64,000 nucleotides of DNA from Roseibium sp. MMSF_3544 (GCF_030732845.1 NZ_JASHKA010000002.1:124001-188000); one strand, 5' to 3'; positions 19,014 through 28,768 are shown, numbered from the stretch's first letter. Numbers and translations: made by a program. The notes: generated by a model not told the origin, from the letters alone.

Positions 19014-19824
19014 GATAAAGCTCCCGGTAGATGCCCTTTTGCTGAAGCTGGCGGAGTGCGTAATTGAGCGCGGCGGTGCGCTCGGTATCCTCGGGCCGTG
19101 TCGCGATCGCCATGCCCTCGTCGAAGTAGCCCGGTTCCAGCCACGGCCCTCCGGAAAACCGGCAGCAGCCCGCGGCAGCTTCGCTCGGCAGCCAGAAGGC
19201 AAGGCTGAGCCCGTCACCGAAATGCGCATTGGCCGTGCCTGATTTAACAGCCTCGCGCGCGCCGGACACGGTCTCAAATCCGACAATTTCCGCGTCGGGC
19301 CAGAACCGTTTTGCAAACGCCTCGTATCGGGATCCTGAGACCACCGCGATGGTCTTGCCCGTCAACGCCTGCTCGTTGAAAGTATCCTGATTTTCGGCAA
19401 GGACAATGAAGCGTGCAGGCAGTTTCAGATAGTCATCTGTGAAGTTCAGCCGGCGGGTCACGGGCAGGTTGCGTGACAGGCCGGAGATGATCGCATCGCC
19501 TTCTTCTTCATCGAGAGCGGACAACAGGACATTGAAATCCTTGATCCTGAGGGCACAGGAACTGCCCAATTCCTGGCAGAGCGCGCGTGCAAGGTCGACA
19601 TTGAACCCTGTCAGCCGCCCTTGCGGATCCCGGAATACGAAAGGGGGGTAGTTGTCGGTTGCCAGAAACTGGATCTTGTCCGGGATGGAATTCGGCCGGT
19701 CATGAACCGCCTTTGGATCCCAGAAATTCGGCACACGCACATCCGTCTCCTGCGCCAACGTGATTGCAGGCGCAAGGAACAGGCAGAACACCGAGACTAA
19801 TAATGCGGCTGGCGAATTCTTCAT
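18985..19824 (-). CDS. Periplasmic solute-binding protein, family 3 (amino-acid ABC type)
   Basis: Secreted binding protein of the bacterial family 3. Starting at the ATG ending at 19824 gives a clean signal peptide (MKNSPAALLVSVFCLFLAPAITLAQ). FLATDNYPPFVFRDPQGRLTGFNVDLARALC is the classical family opening (quoted in part: YPPFVFRDPQGRLTGFNVDL). No permease or ATPase genes are adjacent, so it may act with a remote transporter or as a sensor partner. Length is 279 residues. It overlaps the hydroxylase gene tail-to-tail by 29 bases. Confidence 0.82.
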   Translation of the reverse strand: MKNSPAALLVSVFCLFLAPAITLAQETDVRVPNFWDPKAVHDRPNSIPDKIQFLATDNYPPFVFRDPQGRLTGFNVDLARALCQELGSSCALRIKDFNVLLSALDEEEGDAIISGLSRNLPVTRRLNFTDDYLKLPARFIVLAENQDTFNEQALTGKTIAVVSGSRYEAFAKRFWPDAEIVGFETVSGAREAVKSGTANAHFGDGLSLAFWLPSEAAAGCCRFSGGPWLEPGYFDEGMAIATRPEDTERTAALNYALRQLQQKGIYRELYLRYFPLSFY

Positions 19825-20102
19825 CAAACGGAGATTTGAACCTGTTTGCACAATTTTCCTGGTGACCCGCTCAGAGAAATGTGGCGCGAGTCACGCTTCG
19901 TCGCGGCCAATATAGCCGAATGTCGCGGGACAGGTCATCAAATAGGTGGTCGTTAGAAGGTTATAGAAATGGGTTCACCGACTATCCGTTCCTCAGGAAA
20001 CTCTAAACCACTTCCGTAGTCGCAAGCGTCGACCGGCCCAAAGTGAAGCCAGTCGACTTCTCTTTAGGCCGGTGTAACTACGTCTCTTCTGCTAACTTTT
20101 GA

Positions 20103-22253
20103 TCACGACTCAGGATCTGGTTTGGCAATATTCGGAACGTCTGCACTCGACTGAAGTGAGCCAAACTGCTTCAAAAAGGCTTCCTTTGCCTTCTTGGAAG
20201 TCGAAAAGTCATTTGCAGAAAGAAAGTCCGCTATGCTGCGGCCAACGATTGGTGCAGAGACGCTTGTTCCGTTCATGATCTGGCTGCTGCCGCCGCGACC
20301 TCCGGTGCCAACAAGTCCCGAGACCACTCGTGATCTGTCGCATATCGCGGAAGCGTCTGAGTCAAGCATCCCCTCATGAGGTTCGCCTGAGTAAATGGCA
20401 CGCAGTCCGTCACTTAATCGATGACCGGAAACCCTGATCATGCTTTCAGAGGTTGCCAGGCCGTTGAGCGTTCCGTATCGGGCGATACCTGCGTTCGCAT
20501 CATGCTCTTCGATGAACTCAGTCAGTTCGTCCCGGCGTTGTTGTTCCAGGGTCCAGCTCTGGTCTTCGAGATAGGACTGCCGACCTTCGCGCCGGAAAAA
20601 CGGCGGTGAATCATCACGCTGTATCCAGCCTTCTATGAGTTCTCCCGATGCGAGTTGAGCTTTAACCGAAATTTCCCACGCCCCCGGAGGTATGCTTGCC
20701 GTGTCATCTGCGATCGGGCGGGTTGGGGCAAGTGCGATCAGTATTCGCAGCTTCGGATAGTATTTTTTCCTATCGCTTGAACGTGAGTTGGGATCAGCAT
20801 TTGACGCGTCCAAAACATCGAATGTCACCCTGGCAACGATGTTATCGTCCAAATCCCGCAGCTCGCGATCTTCCTGTCCGGTCAGGGTGCCGACGTCAAA
20901 GGTTTCTTCAAGAATGGCGCCGTCGTCACCGAATGGCGGTTTCAGTGCAAGCGTGACCTTTTGTTCCGCTTGCACACTCTTCTTTTTCGGTTTTTCCGGC
21001 TTTGGAATCCAAACCTCAAGATAATTTGGAGATTTGTCCTGCGGTTGCGTGATCCAGTTCAGCTTGAGTTCATGCTCTCCTGCTTCCTCTGCCTCGACAT
21101 GCGCATGACCCTTGAGCAGGTATCTATTCCCGGCGGGCATGGGAACGAGCAATGGTCCGAGATCCGGGTCTTTGTCGAGTTTCGAAATCATCTCCTCGAC
21201 AAAACGCTCAAAGATGTGATCACCATTGTGGGGACCACCCGCGAGCCCGTAGCTGAAATTGACCACAAGCGGAATTCTTTTTCCCTTGGGTTTTCTTATT
21301 TCTTTGGCGACTCGCCTTGCCCGATCGACAATGTACTGCAAGCCCAAAATAGCGAACAGAGCGTAAAGTGCACCTGAACTTTCGACAGTTACTCTTCTGT
21401 TCAACTGAACCGCGACGATCCTTCGATCCTTTGCGTGTACTTCGACATCTCCGTTGGACAGCTCCGCGATACCGGTTCCTGCAATCCGTTTCACTGTATG
21501 ATCGCCAGGGTAGCCCGCCAGCGTGTCGAGAACAAAGGTGCCATGGCTAAACGCTTTGCTGAGCGTAGTCGCTTCCGATCTCGCAGGGTCGACCAGCCCG
21601 AGCGTACGAAGGGTTTTCTCCTCCGCATCTGAGTGCGCTCTTGCTTCTTTAATCTGTGCGGCGGAAATTTCTCTGCCGAACAATACGGTTGAAGGGTTGG
21701 AGCTCTCCGCGTCCAATCGTCCATCTTGCAGCCACGCGAAGTCGACGCGTGGATTGCCCTCAGCATCAACGAAGCGTTCATGGGCAACGTTTATTCCGTC
21801 ATCAATCACGCCAAAAATTACGGCTTTGTCAGGATCGACGCCGATCGATTTCAAGTCTCCCACTGACGGTTCTGCAAGGTCACTCGGAACCATCGCGTCG
21901 TCCAGCGGAGCAAGCTGCGCATAGATTTCTTTGGCGTCCTTCTGCGTGGGAGTTGTCAGGTTGCCGGAAAGATCGTCGAAGTTATTCCGTGAGAGTCGGT
22001 AGGAAAACGCGGACCCCTCGGGTTCCCAGATAACATTGCTTTTGTCGATTTGACGAAGATTCTGCGAATCTTTGCTCCCGTTTGATTTCTCATCCGGAAT
22101 TTTGAGCAAGATGAGAAACCAATGATTGTCCCTGCAATCTGTGAAGCGTTCGACATCCAGGCAATTTGGTGCTGTGTCGACCAGCCACCTGGTGTACGGA
22201 TCGACGGTGATCGGCCAGCTTACGGCCGGCTGCCATTGATAGGTTCCAGACAT
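20103..22253 (-). CDS. Subtilisin-like (S8) serine peptidase
   Basis: The catalytic triad is recognisable: Asp in VIFGVIDDGIN (about residue 150), His in SHGTFVLDTLAG (about 237), and Ser in MNGTSVSAPIVG near the C-terminus. A roughly 140-residue N-terminal region and a beta-rich insert (about 390-560) separate the conserved parts. No signal peptide is visible, so it is either cytoplasmic or exported by an unrecognised route. The ATG at 22253 is preferred; a GTG at 22283 would overlap the upstream gene by 10 bases. It is last in a three-gene minus-strand cassette. Confidence 0.85.
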   Translation of the reverse strand: MSGTYQWQPAVSWPITVDPYTRWLVDTAPNCLDVERFTDCRDNHWFLILLKIPDEKSNGSKDSQNLRQIDKSNVIWEPEGSAFSYRLSRNNFDDLSGNLTTPTQKDAKEIYAQLAPLDDAMVPSDLAEPSVGDLKSIGVDPDKAVIFGVIDDGINVAHERFVDAEGNPRVDFAWLQDGRLDAESSNPSTVLFGREISAAQIKEARAHSDAEEKTLRTLGLVDPARSEATTLSKAFSHGTFVLDTLAGYPGDHTVKRIAGTGIAELSNGDVEVHAKDRRIVAVQLNRRVTVESSGALYALFAILGLQYIVDRARRVAKEIRKPKGKRIPLVVNFSYGLAGGPHNGDHIFERFVEEMISKLDKDPDLGPLLVPMPAGNRYLLKGHAHVEAEEAGEHELKLNWITQPQDKSPNYLEVWIPKPEKPKKKSVQAEQKVTLALKPPFGDDGAILEETFDVGTLTGQEDRELRDLDDNIVARVTFDVLDASNADPNSRSSDRKKYYPKLRILIALAPTRPIADDTASIPPGAWEISVKAQLASGELIEGWIQRDDSPPFFRREGRQSYLEDQSWTLEQQRRDELTEFIEEHDANAGIARYGTLNGLATSESMIRVSGHRLSDGLRAIYSGEPHEGMLDSDASAICDRSRVVSGLVGTGGRGGSSQIMNGTSVSAPIVGRSIADFLSANDFSTSKKAKEAFLKQFGSLQSSADVPNIAKPDPES

Positions 22254-22273
22254 TGTAACAACACGGCCTCGAT

Positions 22274-23455
22274 TTATTTCCACTCGTCTTTGGCTAATTT
22301 CCAGATATGCGCCAATTGTGGAATGGCGTGGTTGACAGTCACAAGATCGGTGCCAATGTCGACGAGTTCGCCAGATCTGCGCGAACCGGTCTTGTAGTAG
22401 TCACGGATCGAATAATCTGTGGTTGACGCCCTGGTGAGCTCTGCCGCTTCGTCTTCGCCTGCCACAGCGGCATCAAATGTGACGGGTTTGATGGACGTGG
22501 GGTTGCCGGCCGTCGATTGCGCGCGCGCTTCGAAATATTCTGCAAGGCAAAGTCCGAGCGCCGCTCCGGATATGCTGTCTGCTGGAAAGTGCAGGCCCGC
22601 AACCGTGCGATTGACGGCAATACGCTCGGCCTGAAGCATCATCATCCGTTCGTAGTGGTTTTCATCCGTATCGGACTTTGACTGATTACCGGAAATTTTG
22701 GTCAGCATCAGCGCCATCGCGGCTGCTTCGGTTGCGTGGCCGGACGGCAATGCGCCATGGCCGGGCATGGGGATTGCAGGCTGAACAGACGCCGAATAGA
22801 GGTCCGGTCGCTTACAAGCCAGCGCCATTTTGACGTTTTGGACAACGGCTGTGGCAAAGCGTTGCACAATGCCCAACAACTCCAGTGTACGCTTTGTGCG
22901 GTCTGGATGGAGTGAGACGATGATACCGAAATAGTGATCTGGATAGCCGGTCTGATTGACTATCTCTGCGAGGCGGTCGACACGCAGGTCGGCGTAGGAG
23001 AGAACAAGATTCATCTGTCCTTTGAAAAAGTTCTCGCTTGGCCGCTTGATGGTTGCCAGGTTTTTCACCGGGCCTGCACATGGGTTGGTTCGCTCTTCAT
23101 CGCGGTGCGCGATCTGAACGGCCACCGCCCCATCCGTTGAGATGCGCAAGCCGCTCATCAATTCACCATGGATCACCATCGAACGCGCCCAACCTGGCCA
23201 GGCCATCGTATCCTTTGGGTCTTCAAATCCTAAGTGGGTAACGGACTGCGTTTCCCAGCTGGAGCGCGGTCCGACAATGCCGTCGCGCGCGTTGACGATA
23301 CTCTGTGCCATGTATCCGGAAAACTGACGTCCGCCAGCCCCGGACGTCCCAGAAGTCCCGCTTGTACCAGAAGTGCCGGATGTTCCGCTTGTACCAGATG
23401 TACCGGACGTTCCACTGGTGCCTGATGTGCCGCTAGCCCCGCCTTCAAATGCCAT
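22274..23455 (-). CDS. PAP2 / vanadium-dependent haloperoxidase family protein with N-terminal Gly-Thr-Ser repeats
   Basis: The C-terminal half carries the PAP2/haloperoxidase signature: KRPDLY, then GALPSGHATEAAA (about residue 240) and NRTVAGLHFPADSISG (about 290), giving the PSGH and R-x5-H-x3-D elements. It could be a haloperoxidase or a phosphatase; the sequence does not decide. The N-terminus is a run of ten GTS triplets (residues 9-38) with no signal peptide. AGGAGAG lies just upstream of the ATG. The regulator stop is 21 bases upstream and the protease follows, so the three are probably co-transcribed. Confidence 0.8.
   Translation of the reverse strand: MAFEGGASGTSGTSGTSGTSGTSGTSGTSGTSGTSGTSGAGGRQFSGYMAQSIVNARDGIVGPRSSWETQSVTHLGFEDPKDTMAWPGWARSMVIHGELMSGLRISTDGAVAVQIAHRDEERTNPCAGPVKNLATIKRPSENFFKGQMNLVLSYADLRVDRLAEIVNQTGYPDHYFGIIVSLHPDRTKRTLELLGIVQRFATAVVQNVKMALACKRPDLYSASVQPAIPMPGHGALPSGHATEAAAMALMLTKISGNQSKSDTDENHYERMMMLQAERIAVNRTVAGLHFPADSISGAALGLCLAEYFEARAQSTAGNPTSIKPVTFDAAVAGEDEAAELTRASTTDYSIRDYYKTGSRRSGELVDIGTDLVTVNHAIPQLAHIWKLAKDEWK
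23342..23431 (-). repeat. Ten tandem Gly-Thr-Ser codon triplets
   Basis: Ten 9-base units encode GTS in succession. Codons vary between units (Gly by GGC, GGA, GGT and GGG; Ser by TCA, AGT, TCC, TCT and AGC), so the repeat is conserved at protein rather than DNA level and is not a fresh slippage product. Confidence 0.95.
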
Positions 23456-23476
23456 TTTACTCTCCTGAAATTAATG

Positions 23477-25183
23477 TCAGCGTCTTGGAATGCCGCTATT
23501 TTCGAGGGCATCTGCCCATTCTCGACCTATCTCTAGTTCAGCGGCTGGGTGTGCGGATAGGTAGCTTTCAATAGTGAATTTTGGGTACATCTTGAGCAGG
23601 ATCGAAGCAGCGGCTCTCGCCTCGTCAAAACGGTGCAGGCCGTCTAGTGCAACGATTTTTGTTCTGATCGCCGATGCGTGGTGCCTGTTGAGATCAAGAG
23701 ACTCTTCGGCCAGCTTCAAGGCGGCTTGAAAATTTTTTCCGGACAAATGTGCCGTGCCCGAAAGGTTTTTGTAGAGATACCCTCCGGGATCCAGCGGGGT
23801 CAGAAGGCGGCCTCGATCCGTATAGGCTATCGCTTCGCGGCCTTCGCCTTCAAAAGCATACATGATACCTTTCCAAAACCAGGCGACAGCATTGTTTTCG
23901 TTCTGGGCAAGAACATCATTGAAAGTGACCGAAGCGCGTCCGTAATCCCTCTCAAGCTGATAGGAAACGACACCGTCCATCACTTGCGAGAAGCTGCAAT
24001 CCGGATCGGCGTCAAGTGCCCTGGAAACCATCTCACGAGCGGCGCGTCTTTCGTCCTCAATATTCGTGCCCCAGCCCTGCGCAAGAAACAGAATGTACCA
24101 TTGCGCAAGCCAGGCGTAAGGAAGGGACGAAGGGCCTAGCCGCTCGATAATGTTCTTGAGATGCTTATGCGACCGCAGCACGCTGGCCAGGTCCTGCCGA
24201 TGCATCAGGGCGATTGCCGACATCAACAGAGTGTGCGCGTTGACGTCTTCAATATTCCTGGTGCGAATGTCGCGCATCGCTCCCTTGAAGAGTGAGTCGA
24301 CGATGTAATTCGCAATTTCATGAAGGACCTCAGCACTGCCCTTGAGCCAGTCTTTGCTGGAACGTGTGAACCGTTTTGAATTGACAATCACACCGGAGGC
24401 ACTGTCGGTGAACTCGATGTCCAATGTAATGTCACCGTGAGAGGTTCTCAAAAAGCCTGTCGCTACATAGTCGACACCGTAGCTCTTTTGTAGGCGGTCG
24501 AGGTCGGCATTGATGAATCCTGTTGCCCGGCACGACAAATGGGAAATCACGTCAATACCGTGTGCCCTGGCGATTATTCGAGACAAATCGCCCGCAATCA
24601 TGTCACCAAAGAATGGATCGATGCCGTCACTCGCCGAATGGGAGAACGGTAGTATCGCGATCGCAGGCCGCAATTTCGTCAGATCATTGAAGCCGGACGA
24701 TATAGAGGATTCCTGCTTGATTGAGACAGGGGCTTTCGCGTGCAAGCCCGTACTGATGTCGCTCTCCAGACCTGCAACGATCTGTTGTCGCTGCTCCGTG
24801 AGCCACGCTTCGAAACCGTCTGCGCCAGAGGGATTGAGACCCTCAAGCAACATTCCTTCTTGCGGTGAACCGACAAACCGGACTGCCGGGAGGTTGATCC
24901 AGACATCCTGATTGGTTGTTCCGATCAAGAGATCATAATTGTCGCCCAAAGCGCGTTTAATGTTAGCAAGGGACTGTCGCAAACTTGCCCGGCCATGCTG
25001 CGCGCCGGATCTCGGCCACAGCATGTCCTGCAACCATGATCTGGTCCGGCGCCCATTTGGCGCTGACGCCAACAGAGCAAACATGGCAGCCGTTTTGCCC
25101 GTGAGCGGTAATACGTCACCGTTCTCAGAAGTTGAGCAAGTAAATGTCCCATACATCCTGATAAATATTAACGTATTGGCCAC
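23477..25183 (-). CDS. SARP-like transcriptional regulator with TolB-like and TPR regions
   Basis: The N-terminal ~100 residues resemble the OmpR/SARP winged helix (LIFIRMYGTF opening, LRQSLANIKRALGD recognition segment). A middle region (about 185-310) begins PAIAILPFSHSASDGIDPFF, typical of the TolB-like domain found beside such DNA-binding domains and adenylate cyclases. The rest is TPR-like helical repeats. The start is uncertain: GTG at 25183 behind GGGGGT is used, TTG at 25198 or ATG at 25156 are alternatives. It heads the cassette with the haloperoxidase-like and protease genes and probably controls it. Confidence 0.75.
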   Translation of the reverse strand: MANTLIFIRMYGTFTCSTSENGDVLPLTGKTAAMFALLASAPNGRRTRSWLQDMLWPRSGAQHGRASLRQSLANIKRALGDNYDLLIGTTNQDVWINLPAVRFVGSPQEGMLLEGLNPSGADGFEAWLTEQRQQIVAGLESDISTGLHAKAPVSIKQESSISSGFNDLTKLRPAIAILPFSHSASDGIDPFFGDMIAGDLSRIIARAHGIDVISHLSCRATGFINADLDRLQKSYGVDYVATGFLRTSHGDITLDIEFTDSASGVIVNSKRFTRSSKDWLKGSAEVLHEIANYIVDSLFKGAMRDIRTRNIEDVNAHTLLMSAIALMHRQDLASVLRSHKHLKNIIERLGPSSLPYAWLAQWYILFLAQGWGTNIEDERRAAREMVSRALDADPDCSFSQVMDGVVSYQLERDYGRASVTFNDVLAQNENNAVAWFWKGIMYAFEGEGREAIAYTDRGRLLTPLDPGGYLYKNLSGTAHLSGKNFQAALKLAEESLDLNRHHASAIRTKIVALDGLHRFDEARAAASILLKMYPKFTIESYLSAHPAAELEIGREWADALENSGIPRR

Positions 25184-25323
25184 AGCTACCCCCGACAAGC
25201 TCTCAATTGATAGATCAAGTTACTGAGGTGAATCCAGATGCGAAGTGCCGATTCACACTTTTTTAACGCAGTAGAGAGGGAAAACAACTGTAAAACAAGA
25301 TGGCAAACGTGGGAGCTAAAAGA

Positions 25324-25527
25324 ATGCAAAACGAGGCCAATGTGATCAAAATCGGCGAGATTTCTTTGGAAATAAAAAGTTTGGTGGATCTGCATAATCA
25401 TTGGCCCGAAATCAGCAACCGTCTTCGTCAGGCGATAGAAGGCGGGGAGATTGAAGACGAAGATCTCTGCAAAATCGTAGAATGGCTGATCATTCTTGGC
25501 GACAAAACGCTGTTTCGGTCGAACTAG
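25324..25527 (+). CDS. Small hypothetical protein divergent from the SARP-like regulator
   Basis: An acidic 67-residue protein with no Cys, signal peptide or membrane segment. GGGAG lies 8 bases ahead of the ATG at 25324, making it a better start than the ATG at 25300. I do not recognise a family. Its place head-to-head with the regulator suggests a link to the protease/haloperoxidase cassette, but that is inference. Confidence 0.45.
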   Translation: MQNEANVIKIGEISLEIKSLVDLHNHWPEISNRLRQAIEGGEIEDEDLCKIVEWLIILGDKTLFRSN

Positions 25528-26431
25528 CCATTTTGCATCGCGCTTCTAAACAGTTCTTAGCGTATGTAACACCTGTTGCATGCACAGCCGGGTTTGCTAT
25601 GCGTGTTTGAACTTTTTTTACTCAAGCTTTTTCGGACACCGGGTTAGATCCTCATAGGAAATCCCGGTACGATTGTATCGCAAAGATCTCACCCAATTTG
25701 ATCATACCGGAAGCGTTGGCCAGGATGTTGCCAAGGCTGCACCTGTGTGGTCGACCGGGCGCGAGAGATGTTTGGTGTCCAAGAACACCAACCTGGCGAC
25801 TATGGTTTGTGTCCAACCGAACCTCGTCACAGCACGCATCCTTTCGACCTCGGAATATGTCCGGGATGCGGGTGCCGCAGCTCCCCATGAGGTGAGGTGT
25901 CTTTCTGCAGCACATACGTATTTCTCCGATGTTAAGGCCAAGCATGTCGAGGCAGAAATCCAACTGGCAAACGTATGAAAAGTCACTTTGCAAAATCAGG
26001 ACCCAGAAGTGCTGTCTTTACTTGCTAAATTTCTAATGCTTTGAATCAATAAAAGTCGAAATTTTACTAACAACCTTTGATTGAATCGGGTTTTTTCCTT
26101 CGTGTGAATTTGAATTCACGCTTTTCTCACGCGCACAGTCACGACGAATATTGTAAGACTATTCCTCAACAGCAAGGCGCATGTGAGTGCCCATCACGAA
26201 CAATAAGACTGCAACAGAAAGAGCCGGAAAAGACGGCCTCGAAAAAAGAAAGAAAGTCAGTTCGGCTTTAAGCCAGGCGGCTCATCAGACACCGGATAAC
26301 CGGTGCGTGGCTGCCGGAAAAGCCGAAATGAGGAAGACAGCCCCATCGACCGTCCCATCGTGAACGGTTGCGGCCCCAAAAGGCCGGTCTCTTCCTCGAG
26401 CCACGTAACGACGAGAGCTTTGGAGGTAGTC
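25528..26431. other. About 0.9 kb without a supported gene
   Basis: Open frames of about 100 codons exist on both strands at 25652-25993, but none has a credible ribosome site or recognisable motif. The composition looks less GC-rich than neighbouring genes. It may hold decayed coding sequence; nothing specific can be named. Confidence 0.5.
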
Positions 26432-27331
26432 ATGTACGCCGATATCCTGGAAGCGACGGTCCTGAACAACACGCGGTACGAAAAAGACCCGAACAGGTGC
26501 CTGGCCTACCAGCTCTTGGACGACAATCGCGTGCCGCTCACAGAGGAACAAGTCGCGGTGGAATGGGCGGCCTCCGGTAAGGGTGAGGAGTGCGATCCGC
26601 TTCGGGTGCACCGCTCACCGATCCAGGTCTGCGCAAGCGGCGATTCGTGGATCAACATTGTCGTCGAGGTCTCAAGGTTCCATGGCTACAACCGGACGTT
26701 TTTCGATATCCTGGAAGGGTATTACCAGACAGCGTGTTCAGCCTGGCCGGGACATTGCTTCGACAAGCTGATCAACAAAAAACCCTTCAGGGTTCATGTC
26801 GACACCGGTGTCTACGACTATTTCGTCTTCTCGGGCGGTGGAAACGAGTTTCTGGGCGGTGCTGCGTTGACAAGGCTCCTGAAGGAAAGGGACGCCACAC
26901 TGGGCGCCGAGAGGCCGGAAGACTGCCTTCACATGGATCGGTTTGAGGCCGTTCTTGAAAAGCTGAAGGGCGGTTATGTCGACCTTGCCAAGCACATTGC
27001 CAAACGGGCACCGCGCACGCAGCTCCTGGTCCACGGCTACGATTATCCTGTTGCCCGCAGCGATGGTCCGTGGTTCGGGCGGCCCTTTGTGAAGCGCAAT
27101 TTCCGCTTCGAGGCGGACAAGGACCTGATCACGAGCATTCTGACGTATCTGATTGACCGGTTTTATGATGTCCTACAGGAAGTTGACGACGAGTTCCCGA
27201 ATGTCACGCTGGTCGACATCCGCAACGTGGTGCGAGGTCGCTGGACGGACGAGTTCCACCCGGACATCGAAGCCTCGAAAGATATCGCCGGGTTTTACCG
27301 GAACGTCATCGATGGGTATCCCATCGTTTGA
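26432..27331 (+). CDS. SGNH/GDSL-type hydrolase-like protein
   Basis: Signature blocks of an SGNH esterase/lipase are visible: GDSWINI (block I, nucleophile Ser, about residue 76), SGGGNEFLGG (block III, Asn) and TDEFHPD (block V, Asp and His) near the C-terminus. No signal peptide is apparent. The ATG at 26432 is chosen because GGAGG lies 5 bases upstream. The protein is 299 residues and stands alone between an empty region and a strong terminator. Substrate unknown. Confidence 0.75.
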   Translation: MYADILEATVLNNTRYEKDPNRCLAYQLLDDNRVPLTEEQVAVEWAASGKGEECDPLRVHRSPIQVCASGDSWINIVVEVSRFHGYNRTFFDILEGYYQTACSAWPGHCFDKLINKKPFRVHVDTGVYDYFVFSGGGNEFLGGAALTRLLKERDATLGAERPEDCLHMDRFEAVLEKLKGGYVDLAKHIAKRAPRTQLLVHGYDYPVARSDGPWFGRPFVKRNFRFEADKDLITSILTYLIDRFYDVLQEVDDEFPNVTLVDIRNVVRGRWTDEFHPDIEASKDIAGFYRNVIDGYPIV

Positions 27332-27434
27332 CCAACTGATTTCGCGGGAAACCGCACCAGACATTTTTGCCGAAAGGTCCGTTTGGATCTGAAGCGCCAT
27401 ACCTTTGAATAAAGACTGTTTTTTAGGAATATTC

Positions 27435-27467
27435 AGTGGCGGAGCCTGGCTCCGCCACTTATTTTTT
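27435..27467 (+). terminator. Intrinsic terminator of the SGNH hydrolase gene
   Basis: A 10-bp perfect GC-rich stem (27435-27444 with 27450-27459, 5-base loop) is followed by ATTTTTTT. It lies about 100 bases after the stop. Confidence 0.93.
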
Positions 27468-27626
27468 TGCCAGTTGCAGCGCGTTTATCTCTATCGAAAA
27501 AACTCGCCTGACCAGTCGCAACTTCGTTTCCTCAATACTACTTTGAGAGTGTGATCATCATCATGGATTGACACGATTTGCTGTAACCATGCATTTTTTG
27601 CCAAGGTGCCGGAAAGAGGAGGGGCC

Positions 27627-28592
27627 TTGGCTGACCAGATTGTATTTGTCGTTTATCCAGGGATCACGCTTCTGGACCTTGCCGGGCCTTTAAACGTCTT
27701 TTCGGGCCTGCATCAAACGGCGTCGGGGGAGGCCCGTTATGACATTGCGCTTGTGTCCGCAGAGGGTGGCACGGTTCCAACGGACGTGATGATTTCCGTG
27801 GAGACGGATGCCTCGGCCGATTGGACTGACGTTCCTATCCATACGCTCATCACAATCGGCGGGACCGGCGTTTACGCCGCCGCTGCGGATAGCGCGTTTG
27901 TCGCCAATATCAGGAAAATGGCGCAAAACGCGGCTCGTGTCGGTTCGGTCTGCAATGGCGCTTACTTGCTGGCCGCCGCGGGATGTCTGGATCATCGAAG
28001 AGCGGCGACACATTGGGACGCCGTCAAGCGTTTGCAGAATGATTTCCCGAAAGTGCGTGTCGAGGTCGATCCCGTCTACATCAACGACGGCGGAGTCTGG
28101 ACATCTGCAGGGGTGACAGCCGGGATCGACATGGCGTTGGCTTTGTTGGCCGAAGACCTGGGCCGCGACGTTGCCCTGAGACGCGCGCAATATCTCGTGA
28201 CCTATATGGTGCGGCCCGGTGGGCAATCGCAGTTCAGTGCTGTTCTGGAAAGACAGTGCGCAGATCGGTCGGGGACCTTTGATGAACTTCATGCCTGGAT
28301 CGCGCAAAATCTCGCTGACGATCTGCGTGTCGAGCAGCTCGCGCAATATCAGAACATGAGCGTTCGAAGTTTTTACAGAGCCTATGTCTCGACGGTTGGG
28401 CTTACGCCTGCAAAAACCGTTGAAACCATCAGGGTCGACACCGCCAGGGAGTTGCTGGAGACGACGAAAGCCGGTGTCAAAGCGATAGCAGTTCGCTGTG
28501 GTTTCAAAAACGAGGAGCGGTTGAGACGAGCGTTTACGCGCCAAGTAGGTGTTACACCCACTGAGTATCGAGACCGGTTTCAATCCGCCTGA
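27627..28592 (+). CDS. GlxA-family AraC transcriptional regulator (DJ-1/PfpI + AraC)
   Basis: The N-terminal 190 residues form a DJ-1/PfpI-like domain, including the VCNGAYLLAAAGCLDHRRAATHW elbow around the usual Cys (here shown in part, SVCNGAYLLAAAG). The C-terminus is an AraC helix-turn-helix pair ending in GFKNEERLRRAFTRQVGVTP. The TTG at 27627 behind GAGGAGGGG is preferred over GTG at 27606. The family often controls amine or betaine metabolism genes; the next gene (alpha/beta hydrolase) may be a target. Confidence 0.87.
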   Translation: MADQIVFVVYPGITLLDLAGPLNVFSGLHQTASGEARYDIALVSAEGGTVPTDVMISVETDASADWTDVPIHTLITIGGTGVYAAAADSAFVANIRKMAQNAARVGSVCNGAYLLAAAGCLDHRRAATHWDAVKRLQNDFPKVRVEVDPVYINDGGVWTSAGVTAGIDMALALLAEDLGRDVALRRAQYLVTYMVRPGGQSQFSAVLERQCADRSGTFDELHAWIAQNLADDLRVEQLAQYQNMSVRSFYRAYVSTVGLTPAKTVETIRVDTARELLETTKAGVKAIAVRCGFKNEERLRRAFTRQVGVTPTEYRDRFQSA

Positions 28593-28768
28593 TGTGAAAC
28601 TGCCAGAGGCATCAACGCGTGGCCGCAGATTGGCAGAAAACGACGGTGAACTGTCAGATTGGCCGGTTCATTATCGGCTAGGGTTCGGCAACTCGGGAGT
28701 AGGGTCGAGCCCAATGCAGGTCTCGTTCACACCCAGCATGTGAACTCCGTCAACACAGGTGTTTATCG

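Noticed and set aside
20032-20073. Terminator after the S8 peptidase
   Set aside because: ACCGGCC and GGCCGGT can pair, but the loop is 28 bases and there is no T-tract on the minus strand.
23342-23431. CRISPR-like or microsatellite repeat
   Set aside because: The 9-base units lie inside a coding frame with variable codons and no spacers. It is a protein repeat.
25652-25993. Transposase remnant
   Set aside because: Frames on both strands were read, but no transposase motif or inverted terminal repeats could be supported.
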